Assembly: GCA_023145395.1 (NCBI GenBank)
Contig: JAGLDW010001244.1
Coordinates: 1-5,375, forward strand
Reading direction: 5' to 3'
DNA: 5,375 nt
Origin: Lentisphaeria bacterium
Lineage (GTDB): Bacteria > Verrucomicrobiota > Lentisphaeria > Oligosphaerales > Lenti-02
Positions within the stretch are counted from its first letter, which is position 1; every line of letters starts with the position of its first letter. Position numbers and translations under genes: made by a program. The notes below the pieces were generated by a model. The model did not search any database. It saw only the letters and a list, made by a program, of their open reading frames with translations, and had not been told where the DNA came from. Below, piece by piece: positions 1 through 5,375 of the stretch.

Positions 1-503
1 GGATCGGCGACCATGAGCTTGTCCAGCATGTACCAGACGGCGGTCTGAAGCTGGCCGTAGCGACCGCTTTGATAGCGCGCCTCGGCTTCCTTGAAACGGG
101 GATCCTCGCGCTTGTGGAAGTCGATGCCGAGAAACAAGCCGGTCCTCTTGGCCGTCTCGATCATCTCATGCGTGTCCTTGACCGTCGCGGCCGTGGGTTT
201 CGGCACGACCACATCGAGGCCCGCGTTCAGGCAGTCGATCGTGGGTCCGGCGTGGATGTGGTCCGGCGTGTTGATCTGGGCCGCGTCCAGCTCCACCTTC
301 TCCAGCATTTCCTTGTGACTCGAGAACCGGCGGTCCTCCGGAATGTTGAACTTTTCACAGAACCAGGTGCGATACTCGTCGTTGGGATCCGCAACCGCCT
401 GGATGTCGAGGATGCTCGTGAAGTCGCTGCTGTAGTAGAGATGCTGATAGATCTCCCGCACTACGGAACCCACACCGACGACACCGACACGCAACTTGTC
501 CAT
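1..503 (-). CDS. Gfo/Idh/MocA family oxidoreductase, N-terminal part (cut by left window edge)
   Basis: Probable cytoplasmic NAD(P)-dependent dehydrogenase acting on a sugar, inositol or related polyol; the substrate cannot be told from this fragment. The visible 167 residues form the Rossmann half. A dinucleotide-binding motif lies at residues 7-14 (GVVGVGSV, glycines 7, 10 and 12), and an acidic residue follows strand 2 (ADPN, D39), the usual position contacting the cofactor ribose. Next come NTPDHIHA at 78-85, the PKP block at 101-103 (usually EKP, with the conserved lysine kept as K102), and GIDFHKR at 126-132. The C-terminal substrate domain is outside the window. The start is the ATG at 503-501, with an AAGGAG Shine-Dalgarno seven bases upstream. 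The gene is divergent from the FAD oxidoreductase at 948. The Glu-to-Pro change before the PKP lysine is a small oddity. Family assignment is secure; specificity is unknown. Confidence 0.93.
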   Translation of the reverse strand, partial: MDKLRVGVVGVGSVVREIYQHLYYSSDFTSILDIQAVADPNDEYRTWFCEKFNIPEDRRFSSHKEMLEKVELDAAQINTPDHIHAGPTIDCLNAGLDVVVPKPTAATVKDTHEMIETAKRTGLFLGIDFHKREDPRFKEAEARYQSGRYGQLQTAVWYMLDKLMVAD

Positions 504-510
504 TGCTCAA

Positions 511-516
511 CTCCTT
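511..516 (-). promoter_or_regulatory. Ribosome binding site of the Gfo/Idh/MocA gene
   Basis: The minus strand reads AAGGAG, seven bases before the ATG at 503-501. This is a strong Shine-Dalgarno match and fixes the start of the dehydrogenase. Confidence 0.8.
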
Positions 517-539
517 GCTCGTGACACGGTAACTCATAC

Positions 540-552
540 CCACAAAATGTGG
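540..552. repeat. Short perfect inverted repeat upstream of the dehydrogenase
   Basis: CCACA and TGTGG arms flank an AAA spacer, giving a perfect 5-bp palindrome 36 bp from the dehydrogenase start and 23 bp from its Shine-Dalgarno. The position suits a repressor site or a small leader hairpin. A match this short can also occur by chance in 444 bp. Confidence 0.35.
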
Positions 553-671
553 ACGCTTCGATCCGCTCGATTTTCAAGTGGTACGCTAGTGGCTGACCCG
601 GCAAAGACAAGCAACCGATTGGTTTGTTTCAGCGTGTTTCCCGACTCGCCCGGAACATCCCCATTCTCGAG

Positions 672-687
672 ACATGCGAATGCGTGT
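672..687. repeat. Small hairpin-forming inverted repeat
   Basis: ACATGC (672-677) can pair with GCGTGT (682-687) around a GAAT loop, giving six pairs including one G-U in the plus-strand RNA. It directly abuts the larger inverted repeat that starts at 689, so the two could belong to one folded leader. Too short to stand alone. Confidence 0.3.
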
Positions 688-688
688 T

Positions 689-731
689 TGTCAGGAAAAC
701 AGGCTTGCCTCGACACGTTGTTTTCCCGACA
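689..731. repeat. 13-bp inverted repeat in the intergenic region
   Basis: TGTCAGGAAAACA (689-701) and TGTTTTCCCGACA (719-731) are inverted copies that match at 12 of 13 positions, separated by 17 bases. In a minus-strand transcript the one odd position (693/727) becomes a U-G wobble, so all 13 pairs can form. On the plus strand it is an A-C mismatch. A third, partial copy (TGTTTCCCGACT, 635-646) lies 84 bases to the left in the same orientation as the right arm. Either paired transcription-factor half sites or a hairpin in the dehydrogenase leader would explain it. There is no T-run typical of a terminator. Confidence 0.5.
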
Positions 732-760
732 CGGCGAGGGTGCGACTTGGTTGTGCCACC

Positions 761-809
761 AGTGTTGCCGCACGGCGCATGGTCGCTATGGCAGCGAAGC
801 GGCAACATT
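761..809. repeat. Nested inverted repeat upstream of the FAD oxidoreductase
   Basis: The outer arms TGTTGCCGC (763-771) and GCGGCAACA (799-807) are a perfect 9-bp inverted repeat. In plus-strand RNA they extend to 11 pairs through G762-U808 and A761-U809. Inside, TCGCT (783-787) and AGCGA (793-797) form a second 5-bp stem with a 5-base loop. A stem enclosing a second stem, 139 bp before the FAD gene start, resembles a structured leader. There is no following T-run, so a simple terminator is unlikely. Confidence 0.5.
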
Positions 810-846
810 CGCAGGGCTCGGAATTCCCGTCCGCCCCACTAGTTTG

Positions 847-861
847 CTTCGCGTGACGAAG
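847..861. repeat. Short inverted repeat before the FAD oxidoreductase
   Basis: CTTCG (847-851) and CGAAG (857-861) are perfect 5-bp arms around a CGTGA loop. A TTTTCT stretch follows eight bases later (869-874), but the stem is too weak and the T-run too far away for a confident terminator or attenuator. Confidence 0.25.
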
Positions 862-931
862 GCCTCGTTTTCTCGGACTTTCGCTCCATCGCCAGCAAGG
901 CGGTGGCGACGACGAAGACCAAAATGTTCCT

Positions 932-939
932 GGAAAGGA
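932..939 (+). promoter_or_regulatory. Ribosome binding site that decides the FAD oxidoreductase start
   Basis: GGAAAGGA ends eight bases before the ATG at 948. The alternative in-frame starts (GTG at 903, ATG at 924) have no comparable site at proper spacing, so this favours the start at 948. Confidence 0.6.
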
Positions 940-947
940 TTCTGCGG

Positions 948-2297
948 ATGAACTCGCTGGAACTGAAGCGGACTGTCGCACTGGATGATTCGTGGGACGT
1001 GATTGTTGTGGGCGGTGGTCCGTCGGGTTGCACGGCTGCGACGGCGGCGGCGCGCGAGGGTGCTCGTACGTTGCTGATCGAGGCGACGGGCGCGCTGGGC
1101 GGCATGGGCACGCAGGGGCTGGTGCCTGCCTGGTGTCCGTTCAGCGACGGGGAGCGAATCCTGTACGGCGGTTTGGCCGAACGGGTGTTCACAGAGTGCA
1201 AGGCGGGCATGCGGCATGTGCGAGACGAGGCCATTCACGGGCACATCCACCTTGATCCTGAATTGCTCAAGCGCATCTACGACGATCTGGTGTGCGAGAC
1301 GGGGGCGGAGGTGTTGCTCCACACTATGCTCTGCGACGTGAACGTGGATGAGCAAGGCGGTGTGACCTCGATCCTTGTGGCCAACAAGGCGGGACTGCAT
1401 GCCTATTCCGCCAAGGTGTATGTGGATGGAACGGGGGATGGCGACCTGTCTGTTTGGGCAGGGGCGGAGTATGAAACCGGGGATGAGAAAGGCGTCTGCC
1501 AGCCCGCAACGCATTGTTTTGTCCTGAGCAATGTGGATGCCTACGAGTACCAGCATGGGCCCAATCTATACGCTGCGAACTCCGCAAGTCCGGTCTGGGC
1601 CATTCTCAAATCGGGACGGCACCCATTCGTCAAAGACGATCACATGTGCACGAATCTGATTGGACCCGGCACGGTGGGATTCAATGCGGGGCATATCTGG
1701 GATGTGGACACCGCCGATCCGCGGAACATGACTGCCGCGATGATGGAGGGTCGCAGGATCGCGGCCGGTATCCAGGAAGCGCTTGCCGAGTTCCACCCCC
1801 GCGCCTTTGCCGGTTCGTACCTGGCTGCCACGGCGCCGCTGATGGGAATCCGCGAGACGCGTCGGATTGTCGGCGACTACGTGCTGACGCAAGAGGACTA
1901 CTTCGCGCGCCGGTCGTTCTCGGACGAGATTGGTCGCAATTGCTATGCCATTGACATCCACACTGCGAAGGATGAAGTGGAGAAGGTGAAGCGCGAGCAG
2001 AAGATCGTGGTGGCCGGTCGCTTCGAGCGGTACGCTCGGGGGGAGTCCCATGGTGTGCCCTATCGCTGTCTGCTCCCAAAGGGGCTGCGCAACGTGCTGA
2101 TCGCGGGGCGTTCGATCTCGACCGATCGCGTGGTCCAGGCGAGCACGCGGGTGATGCCCGTGTGTCTGATGATGGGCGAGGCGGCGGGGATGGCGGCGGC
2201 GCACGCGGTGGAGTGTGGTGGTGATGTGCGCGCCATCGACGTGCAGCAGTTGCGGCACCGGCTGCGCGAGGAGGGTGGCTACCTGCCGGAAGTCTAG
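948..2297 (+). CDS. FAD-dependent oxidoreductase (PF12831 FAD_oxidored type)
   Basis: Predicted soluble flavoprotein of 449 residues. The FAD-binding Rossmann motif is GGGPSG at residues 22-27, followed by an acidic residue at the end of strand 2 (E45) and the LGGMGTQG loop at 50-57. VDGTGDGDL at 159-167 is the internal ATG-type motif of this fold. GIRETRRIVGDYVLT at 300-314 is characteristic of this family. The C-terminal FAD-contacting block, running from AGRSIS at 386 through MGEAAGMAAA at about 409-418, is intact. Proteins of this family are common in planctomycete and Lentisphaerae/Verrucomicrobia-type genomes, often near carbohydrate genes; the substrate is not known. No signal peptide or membrane segment is seen. 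The start chosen is the ATG at 948 because of the GGAAAGGA site; GTG 903 or ATG 924 would add 15 or 8 residues before the fold. It is divergent from the dehydrogenase at 503, so the two may be co-regulated. It converges on the kinase-like gene with a 21-bp gap. Confidence 0.93.
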   Translation: MNSLELKRTVALDDSWDVIVVGGGPSGCTAATAAAREGARTLLIEATGALGGMGTQGLVPAWCPFSDGERILYGGLAERVFTECKAGMRHVRDEAIHGHIHLDPELLKRIYDDLVCETGAEVLLHTMLCDVNVDEQGGVTSILVANKAGLHAYSAKVYVDGTGDGDLSVWAGAEYETGDEKGVCQPATHCFVLSNVDAYEYQHGPNLYAANSASPVWAILKSGRHPFVKDDHMCTNLIGPGTVGFNAGHIWDVDTADPRNMTAAMMEGRRIAAGIQEALAEFHPRAFAGSYLAATAPLMGIRETRRIVGDYVLTQEDYFARRSFSDEIGRNCYAIDIHTAKDEVEKVKREQKIVVAGRFERYARGESHGVPYRCLLPKGLRNVLIAGRSISTDRVVQASTRVMPVCLMMGEAAGMAAAHAVECGGDVRAIDVQQLRHRLREEGGYLPEV

Positions 2298-2318
2298 ATC
2301 GGACAGGTCGACTCTTCC

Positions 2319-3125
2319 TCATGGCATGCGGCCGCTCTTGTCCTTTTCCTTGCGCCAGCGATACCAGATTGTCTCGTTGCTGCCTTTGGGATAGATCTTG
2401 CGCTTCACTACGCGGTAGAATTTGGCGAAGGTGCGAAGCCATGTGAAGCCGACGTGCGAGCGGGTTGCCATGCTGCGCTCTTCGTCTGTCATGCAGTCTG
2501 GCAGGAAGTCCCGTTTGTGTTTGAACACGTGGTAGACGTCCTCGGTCACGAGCTTCGTGAAGAGCCATGTGTTGAGGGCGCCCAGTGAGCCGCGTCGTGC
2601 GGGCAGGTGCAGGGAGACCTGATAGTCGAGGACGCAGGGGGAACCGTCGGGTTGAACTAGGATGTTGCCGCGTTTGTTGGTGTCGATGTGCACGACATGG
2701 CGTTCGTGGAAGGACTGGAGGATGGCAAGCAGACGCTCGAAGAAGTCGCGGGGAAGTTTGGGGGGCGCGTCCTGCTCCAGTTCATGGAGTGTCTTGCCCT
2801 CCACGTACTCGTGCCAATAGCCTCGCGCTCCTTCGCGTGGGCCAAGCCTGGGGACTCCCTCTAGCCTATCCACGCATTTGTATACTCTGTGCTCGTGACG
2901 GGACATCCAGGCCGCCAGCGGACGAAGCAGATAGCCACCAAGAAAACGGAAGTCGCTTAGTTTGAGAACATAGCGATTCTCTTTCTCGTTCTTGTAGAGC
3001 ACATTCACGGAGAAGATATCGTCCTTGAGGATACGTTCGAAGCGATAGACGCTTTCCCGAATCTCCTTTTTCTGCGGGTATCGTCTGAAGTCCCCGCCCT
3101 CGATATGTCCTTCGTCTAGGTCCAT
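2319..3125 (-). CDS. Kdo/WaaP-like or RIO-like kinase-fold protein
   Basis: A 268-residue single-domain protein with protein-kinase-fold landmarks. The order is a probable ATP-binding lysine in YVLKLSDFR (K55), a helix-C glutamate in RHEHR (E78), a hinge-like segment HEYVEGKTL (105-113), a catalytic loop HVVHIDTNKRGNILV (143-157) with D148 and N154, and a metal-binding DYQ at 167-169 in place of DFG. No clear glycine-rich loop is visible. The loop is one residue longer than usual: Asn sits at D+6, not D+5. From memory, similar D-x-x-K-x-x-N and DFQ/DYQ versions occur in PVC proteins labelled lipopolysaccharide kinase. It may phosphorylate a lipid- or surface-linked sugar, but the target is unproven. 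There is no membrane segment. The ATG at 3125 lies 12 bp after the hydrolase stop, with a weak GGAT site, which suggests translational coupling. Confidence 0.8.
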   Translation of the reverse strand: MDLDEGHIEGGDFRRYPQKKEIRESVYRFERILKDDIFSVNVLYKNEKENRYVLKLSDFRFLGGYLLRPLAAWMSRHEHRVYKCVDRLEGVPRLGPREGARGYWHEYVEGKTLHELEQDAPPKLPRDFFERLLAILQSFHERHVVHIDTNKRGNILVQPDGSPCVLDYQVSLHLPARRGSLGALNTWLFTKLVTEDVYHVFKHKRDFLPDCMTDEERSMATRSHVGFTWLRTFAKFYRVVKRKIYPKGSNETIWYRWRKEKDKSGRMP

Positions 3126-3137
3126 GATGAATCCAGG

Positions 3138-4838
3138 CTATGGGTTTTCCACCAGTTCTCCGGGCTCTGGCTTTGTTTTCGTGTCCATGAAGATGTTTCC
3201 GCCATAGGTCGAGGCTGTTTTGCCTGGGCGCATCTTCTCCAACATGATGTTGCGGATTTCGCACTGGTCTGTGGTTATGCTCAAGCAGGCGCGGGTATAG
3301 CCATACCCCTCTGCTTTGGTGTAGAAATTGAAGACCAGCCGTTTTCCGGACTGTTCGGGTTTGACCTCGAAACGTCGTTCGAGCTTTCCCTTGGTAATGG
3401 CCTGGTCGGCGGTTTGCACGAGCACAGCGGCCTTCGCCCCGGAGACTTTGTCCAGATCGAAGGAGAGTGTGTACCAGCCTGCGATGGGCGGCACGATCGT
3501 TTCCTTGAGCGTGCCATCCCACAAATTCCAGACTCGGACTCCTGCGCCTGCTGACGGCACGGGAGAGGAGAGGGCATCCGGAAGCTTCAGGCTTTTCCTG
3601 ATCTGATTCGCGAGGATCTCGGCGACAATGGTGTAGCCCTTTGGGTTGGGATGCAGTCTGATGAGGGGTTCCCAGCCATCGATGGCGCGAATGGGTTTCT
3701 CGTACTCCACCCAGCTGACCTTGCTCGCGGAGAACGCGCCTTCAGCCATTCTTCTTCGCAGGATGACATTGGTGGCCGAGTTTGTCTGATCACGCAGGGG
3801 ATTCTTCGTGTAGCACGGAAGAATGCTACCGAGGAAGACGTGTCTTACGGCTGGTTTCGCCAGTAGGAGATTGACCAGTTCCTCGATCTTCGCGGCGGAT
3901 CGTTTCGAGGTGGGCTCCACCTTGTCGGCGCTTTTCACGCTGTTGTTGTTTGTGCCGATGAGGAGGGAGTAGTAGGGGCAGTTGGGGATCTGCTTGATGC
4001 GGGCGATGACCCGGTCGATGCTGTTTCCGCCTTCGCCTGCATGGCTGTAGCCGTGCACGGCAGTGTGTGTGCCGACGAAGGCGAGCGTGGGGATATGCTC
4101 CAGCAGGTATTTTCGCCAGTAGTCGCCGTGACCCGCCCAGGTGATGCTGTCGCCGATCATGCAGAGCGGGACCTGGTTGGGCGTAGTATGGGTTCCCGCT
4201 GTGTCGAAGGTGATGGTTGGCAGCGTGCGGGCCCGGGCGGTGTCCGCCGGTGTCAGGTCTCGTGGAATGAACTCGAACACGCTCGTCTCTCCCGTGCGAA
4301 GAGCACCCTGCCAGACCTGATGGTCCTTCCATGGCCCCCACAGGCGCGCCGTGCCGGTGATTTCCAGCACGCTGTCATTCTTGCCGAAAAAGACAAGGCG
4401 CCCGCTGGTGGCTTTGCAGGGCACCTCGTGGAGCATGCCTCTTCCGGTCACGACCTGCTTGACCGTTGGCGAGATGATGCCGTAGAAGGCGGTCTTGTCA
4501 CCCGTGTAGTCGATCGTGCAGCGCACGCGGTCCGGCAAGAACTCCCAGGTGATGGTGCCTTGTTTGCAGGTGCCGGACAGTTTGTTTCCCTCAACGGAGA
4601 TGTTCTCCAGCTTGGTGAATCCATCACCGGAGAGATAGAATCCGCCGGGTGTCTTTCCCGGCAGCGCCAGCAGTTCCGCCCCTTTGTAGGCGAGGCGTTT
4701 GACGAAGCCGTTGGCGGCAATCTGGCAGGTGTAGGCGGCACCAGTCACCGTGTGCTGTTTCCCATCCTTTTGAAGGATGACATCGGCGGTGAGGGGCAAG
4801 GCGGCGGCGAGGGTCAATAAAGACATGATCTGCTTCAC
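3138..4838 (-). CDS. Secreted multidomain SGNH/GDSL-type hydrolase
   Basis: A 566-residue exported protein, possibly a carbohydrate or surface-glycan esterase. The N-terminus MKQIMSLLTLAAALPLTA looks like a signal peptide cleaved after A18. Residues about 20-210 are beta-rich and of unknown family; a carbohydrate-binding or mutarotase-like fold is possible. The SGNH core spans about 224-420: block I GDSITWAG (229-236, nucleophile S231), block II with glycine in EGGNS (269-273), block III GTNNN (295-299, N297), and block V HPNPKG (396-401, H396). The Asp usually three residues before the His is Ile (I393); D387 or E390 nearby might substitute. Residues about 430-540 form a second beta-rich segment, perhaps a carbohydrate-binding module. 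The GTG at 4838 is preferred: AGGGGAA lies upstream and it gives the signal peptide a Lys. A TTG at 4877, just after the argS stop, would add 13 unlikely residues. It sits between argS and the kinase-like gene. Confidence 0.85.
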   Translation of the reverse strand: MKQIMSLLTLAAALPLTADVILQKDGKQHTVTGAAYTCQIAANGFVKRLAYKGAELLALPGKTPGGFYLSGDGFTKLENISVEGNKLSGTCKQGTITWEFLPDRVRCTIDYTGDKTAFYGIISPTVKQVVTGRGMLHEVPCKATSGRLVFFGKNDSVLEITGTARLWGPWKDHQVWQGALRTGETSVFEFIPRDLTPADTARARTLPTITFDTAGTHTTPNQVPLCMIGDSITWAGHGDYWRKYLLEHIPTLAFVGTHTAVHGYSHAGEGGNSIDRVIARIKQIPNCPYYSLLIGTNNNSVKSADKVEPTSKRSAAKIEELVNLLLAKPAVRHVFLGSILPCYTKNPLRDQTNSATNVILRRRMAEGAFSASKVSWVEYEKPIRAIDGWEPLIRLHPNPKGYTIVAEILANQIRKSLKLPDALSSPVPSAGAGVRVWNLWDGTLKETIVPPIAGWYTLSFDLDKVSGAKAAVLVQTADQAITKGKLERRFEVKPEQSGKRLVFNFYTKAEGYGYTRACLSITTDQCEIRNIMLEKMRPGKTASTYGGNIFMDTKTKPEPGELVENP

Positions 4839-4846
4839 AGTTTCGA

Positions 4847-4853
4847 TTCCCCT
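4847..4853 (-). promoter_or_regulatory. Ribosome binding site supporting the GTG start of the SGNH hydrolase
   Basis: The minus strand reads AGGGGAA, ending eight bases before the GTG at 4838-4836; its GGGG ends ten bases before. It lies in the 39-bp gap after argS. It supports the GTG start, which gives a normal signal peptide, over the TTG at 4877. Confidence 0.5.
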
Positions 4854-4877
4854 ATTCTGAACTTCAAGGACGGCCAA

Positions 4878-5375
4878 CTACATACTTTCGAGAACGCCGA
4901 TGGTGAGTGTGCCGAGACCGTCCTTGAGGATCGCGCGGACTCGCGAGCACAGCTCCATCCGAGCGCGTCGGACCTTCGCTTCGGGGGCGGAGGCGACGGG
5001 GCAGGTGCGGTAGAACCGGCTGAAATCCTTGGCCAAGTCGAGGAGGTAGCCGGCAAGGCTTGAGGTGTCCAGATCCGCCGCCGCCTTCCGGACGGTTTTT
5101 CCGTACAGTCCACAGCGCAGGGCAAGTGCCTTCTCCTCCTCCGCGCCCAGCGCCGACCAGTCGGCGTCCCCAGTGGATGCCTCGTCGCCTGCCTTGCGCA
5201 GGATCGAGCAGATACGTGCGTAGGCGTAGAGGACGTAGGGGCCCGTGTCCCCCTCGAATTTGATCGAGGCCTGCGGGTCGAACATGATGGTGGTCTTGGG
5301 ATTCACCTTGAGGAGCATGAACTTGAGGGCGGCCATGCTGATGGCCGTGGCCCGTTCCTCGAGGTCGTCGGGAGC
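4878..5375 (-). CDS. argS: Arginine--tRNA ligase, C-terminal part (cut by right window edge)
   Basis: The cytoplasmic enzyme that charges tRNA-Arg with arginine using ATP. The visible 165 residues are the end of the catalytic domain and the DALR anticodon-binding domain. Recognisable class I ArgRS segments, numbered from the first visible residue, are ERATAISMAALKFMLLKVNP (about 7-26), the FEGDTGPYVLYAYARICSIL block (about 40-59, typically F-x-G-x-T-G-P-Y-x-x-Y-x-x-A-R), and LAGYLLDLAKDFSRFYRTCP (about 107-126). A further segment is the terminal LKDGLGTLTIGVLESM, matching the usual ending L-x-x-G-L-x-x-L-G-I-x-x-P-E-x-M. The open frame continues past an internal ATG at 5336 to the window edge, so that ATG is not the start. 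The TAG stop is 39 bp before the SGNH hydrolase GTG, on the same strand. The HIGH and KMSK motifs lie outside the window. Confidence 0.96.
   Translation of the reverse strand, partial: APDDLEERATAISMAALKFMLLKVNPKTTIMFDPQASIKFEGDTGPYVLYAYARICSILRKAGDEASTGDADWSALGAEEEKALALRCGLYGKTVRKAAADLDTSSLAGYLLDLAKDFSRFYRTCPVASAPEAKVRRARMELCSRVRAILKDGLGTLTIGVLESM

Larger units (their letters stand above)
504..947. other. Divergent intergenic region with inverted repeats
   Basis: This 444-bp stretch separates the two divergent oxidoreductase starts. Short open frames cross it on both strands, but none has a recognisable domain, a good ribosome binding site or family-like composition, so I treat it as non-coding. 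It should hold both promoters. No convincing -35/-10 pair stands out; a TTGAAA on the minus strand (572-577) is the best -35-like hexamer, but it lacks a good partner. The region has several inverted repeats: 540-552, 672-687, 689-731, 761-809 and 847-861. A TGTTTTCCCGACA-like motif occurs three times (635-646, 689-701 inverted, 719-731). These could be operator sites or leader RNA structure. Confidence 0.6.

Noticed and set aside
69..524. Plus-strand open frame opposite the Gfo/Idh/MocA gene
   Set aside because: The minus strand encodes a clear Rossmann-fold dehydrogenase here; the plus-strand frame is its shadow.
689..731. CRISPR-like or transposon terminal repeat
   Set aside because: There is only one inverted pair plus a partial third copy, with no regular spacing, no flanking target duplication and no transposase or cas gene.
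496..951. Plus-strand open frame across the intergenic region
   Set aside because: It overlaps the FAD gene start in another frame, has no good ribosome binding site, and its product has no domain-like character.
2298..2318. Possible bidirectional terminator in the convergent gap
   Set aside because: The 21-bp gap contains no stem with a T-run. The GCGGCCGC palindrome nearby (2328-2335) lies inside the kinase-like gene.
786..2568. Long open frames on the minus strand opposite the FAD oxidoreductase (786-1556, 1566-2258, 1681-2568)
   Set aside because: They lie antisense to a gene with clear family motifs, have Arg/His/Pro/Ser-rich products without any domain, and are expected from high GC at third codon positions.
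4041..4820. 259-codon plus-strand open frame opposite the SGNH hydrolase
   Set aside because: Its product has no recognisable motif, and the opposite strand carries a signal peptide and SGNH blocks in frame.
4839..4877. TTG start at 4877 for the SGNH hydrolase, directly after the argS stop
   Set aside because: It would place 13 extra polar residues before the signal peptide; the GTG at 4838 has a purine-rich site upstream and gives a normal signal peptide.

Overview
The window looks like chromosome of a GC-rich bacterium and carries five protein genes, two of them cut by the window edges. Gene content (a Gfo/Idh/MocA-type dehydrogenase, a PF12831-type FAD oxidoreductase, a secreted multidomain SGNH hydrolase and a Kdo/WaaP-like kinase with a D-x-N-K-x-x-N loop) suggests the PVC superphylum (Lentisphaerota, Kiritimatiellota, Verrucomicrobiota or Planctomycetota). 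This is inferred from family recollection, not from a marker phylogeny.

Layout, left to right. (1) Positions 1-503, minus strand: the first 167 codons of a Gfo/Idh/MocA oxidoreductase that runs off the left edge. (2) Positions 504-947: a 444-bp intergenic region between two divergent genes. It holds no convincing gene but has several inverted repeats and a 13-bp motif present three times; it probably contains both promoters and their leaders. (3) Positions 948-2297, plus strand: a complete FAD-dependent oxidoreductase. (4) After a 21-bp convergent gap, three minus-strand genes read right to left: the argS C-terminus (5375 to 4878), an exported SGNH/GDSL hydrolase with flanking beta-rich domains (4838 to 3138), and a small kinase-fold protein (3125 to 2319). 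Gaps of 39 and 12 bp suggest one transcript.

Functional reading. The divergent oxidoreductase pair is consistent with oxidation of sugars or related polyols, possibly under shared control from the intergenic region. In the argS cluster, the translation gene is probably only a positional neighbour. The hydrolase and kinase are close enough to be co-translated; a cell-surface glycan role for them is possible but unproven. No mobile element, CRISPR array, tRNA or rRNA was seen. I see no clear evidence of a wholly new system. The best leads are the structured divergent intergenic region, the SGNH protein lacking the usual Asp of its Asp-x-x-His block, and the unusual kinase catalytic loop.
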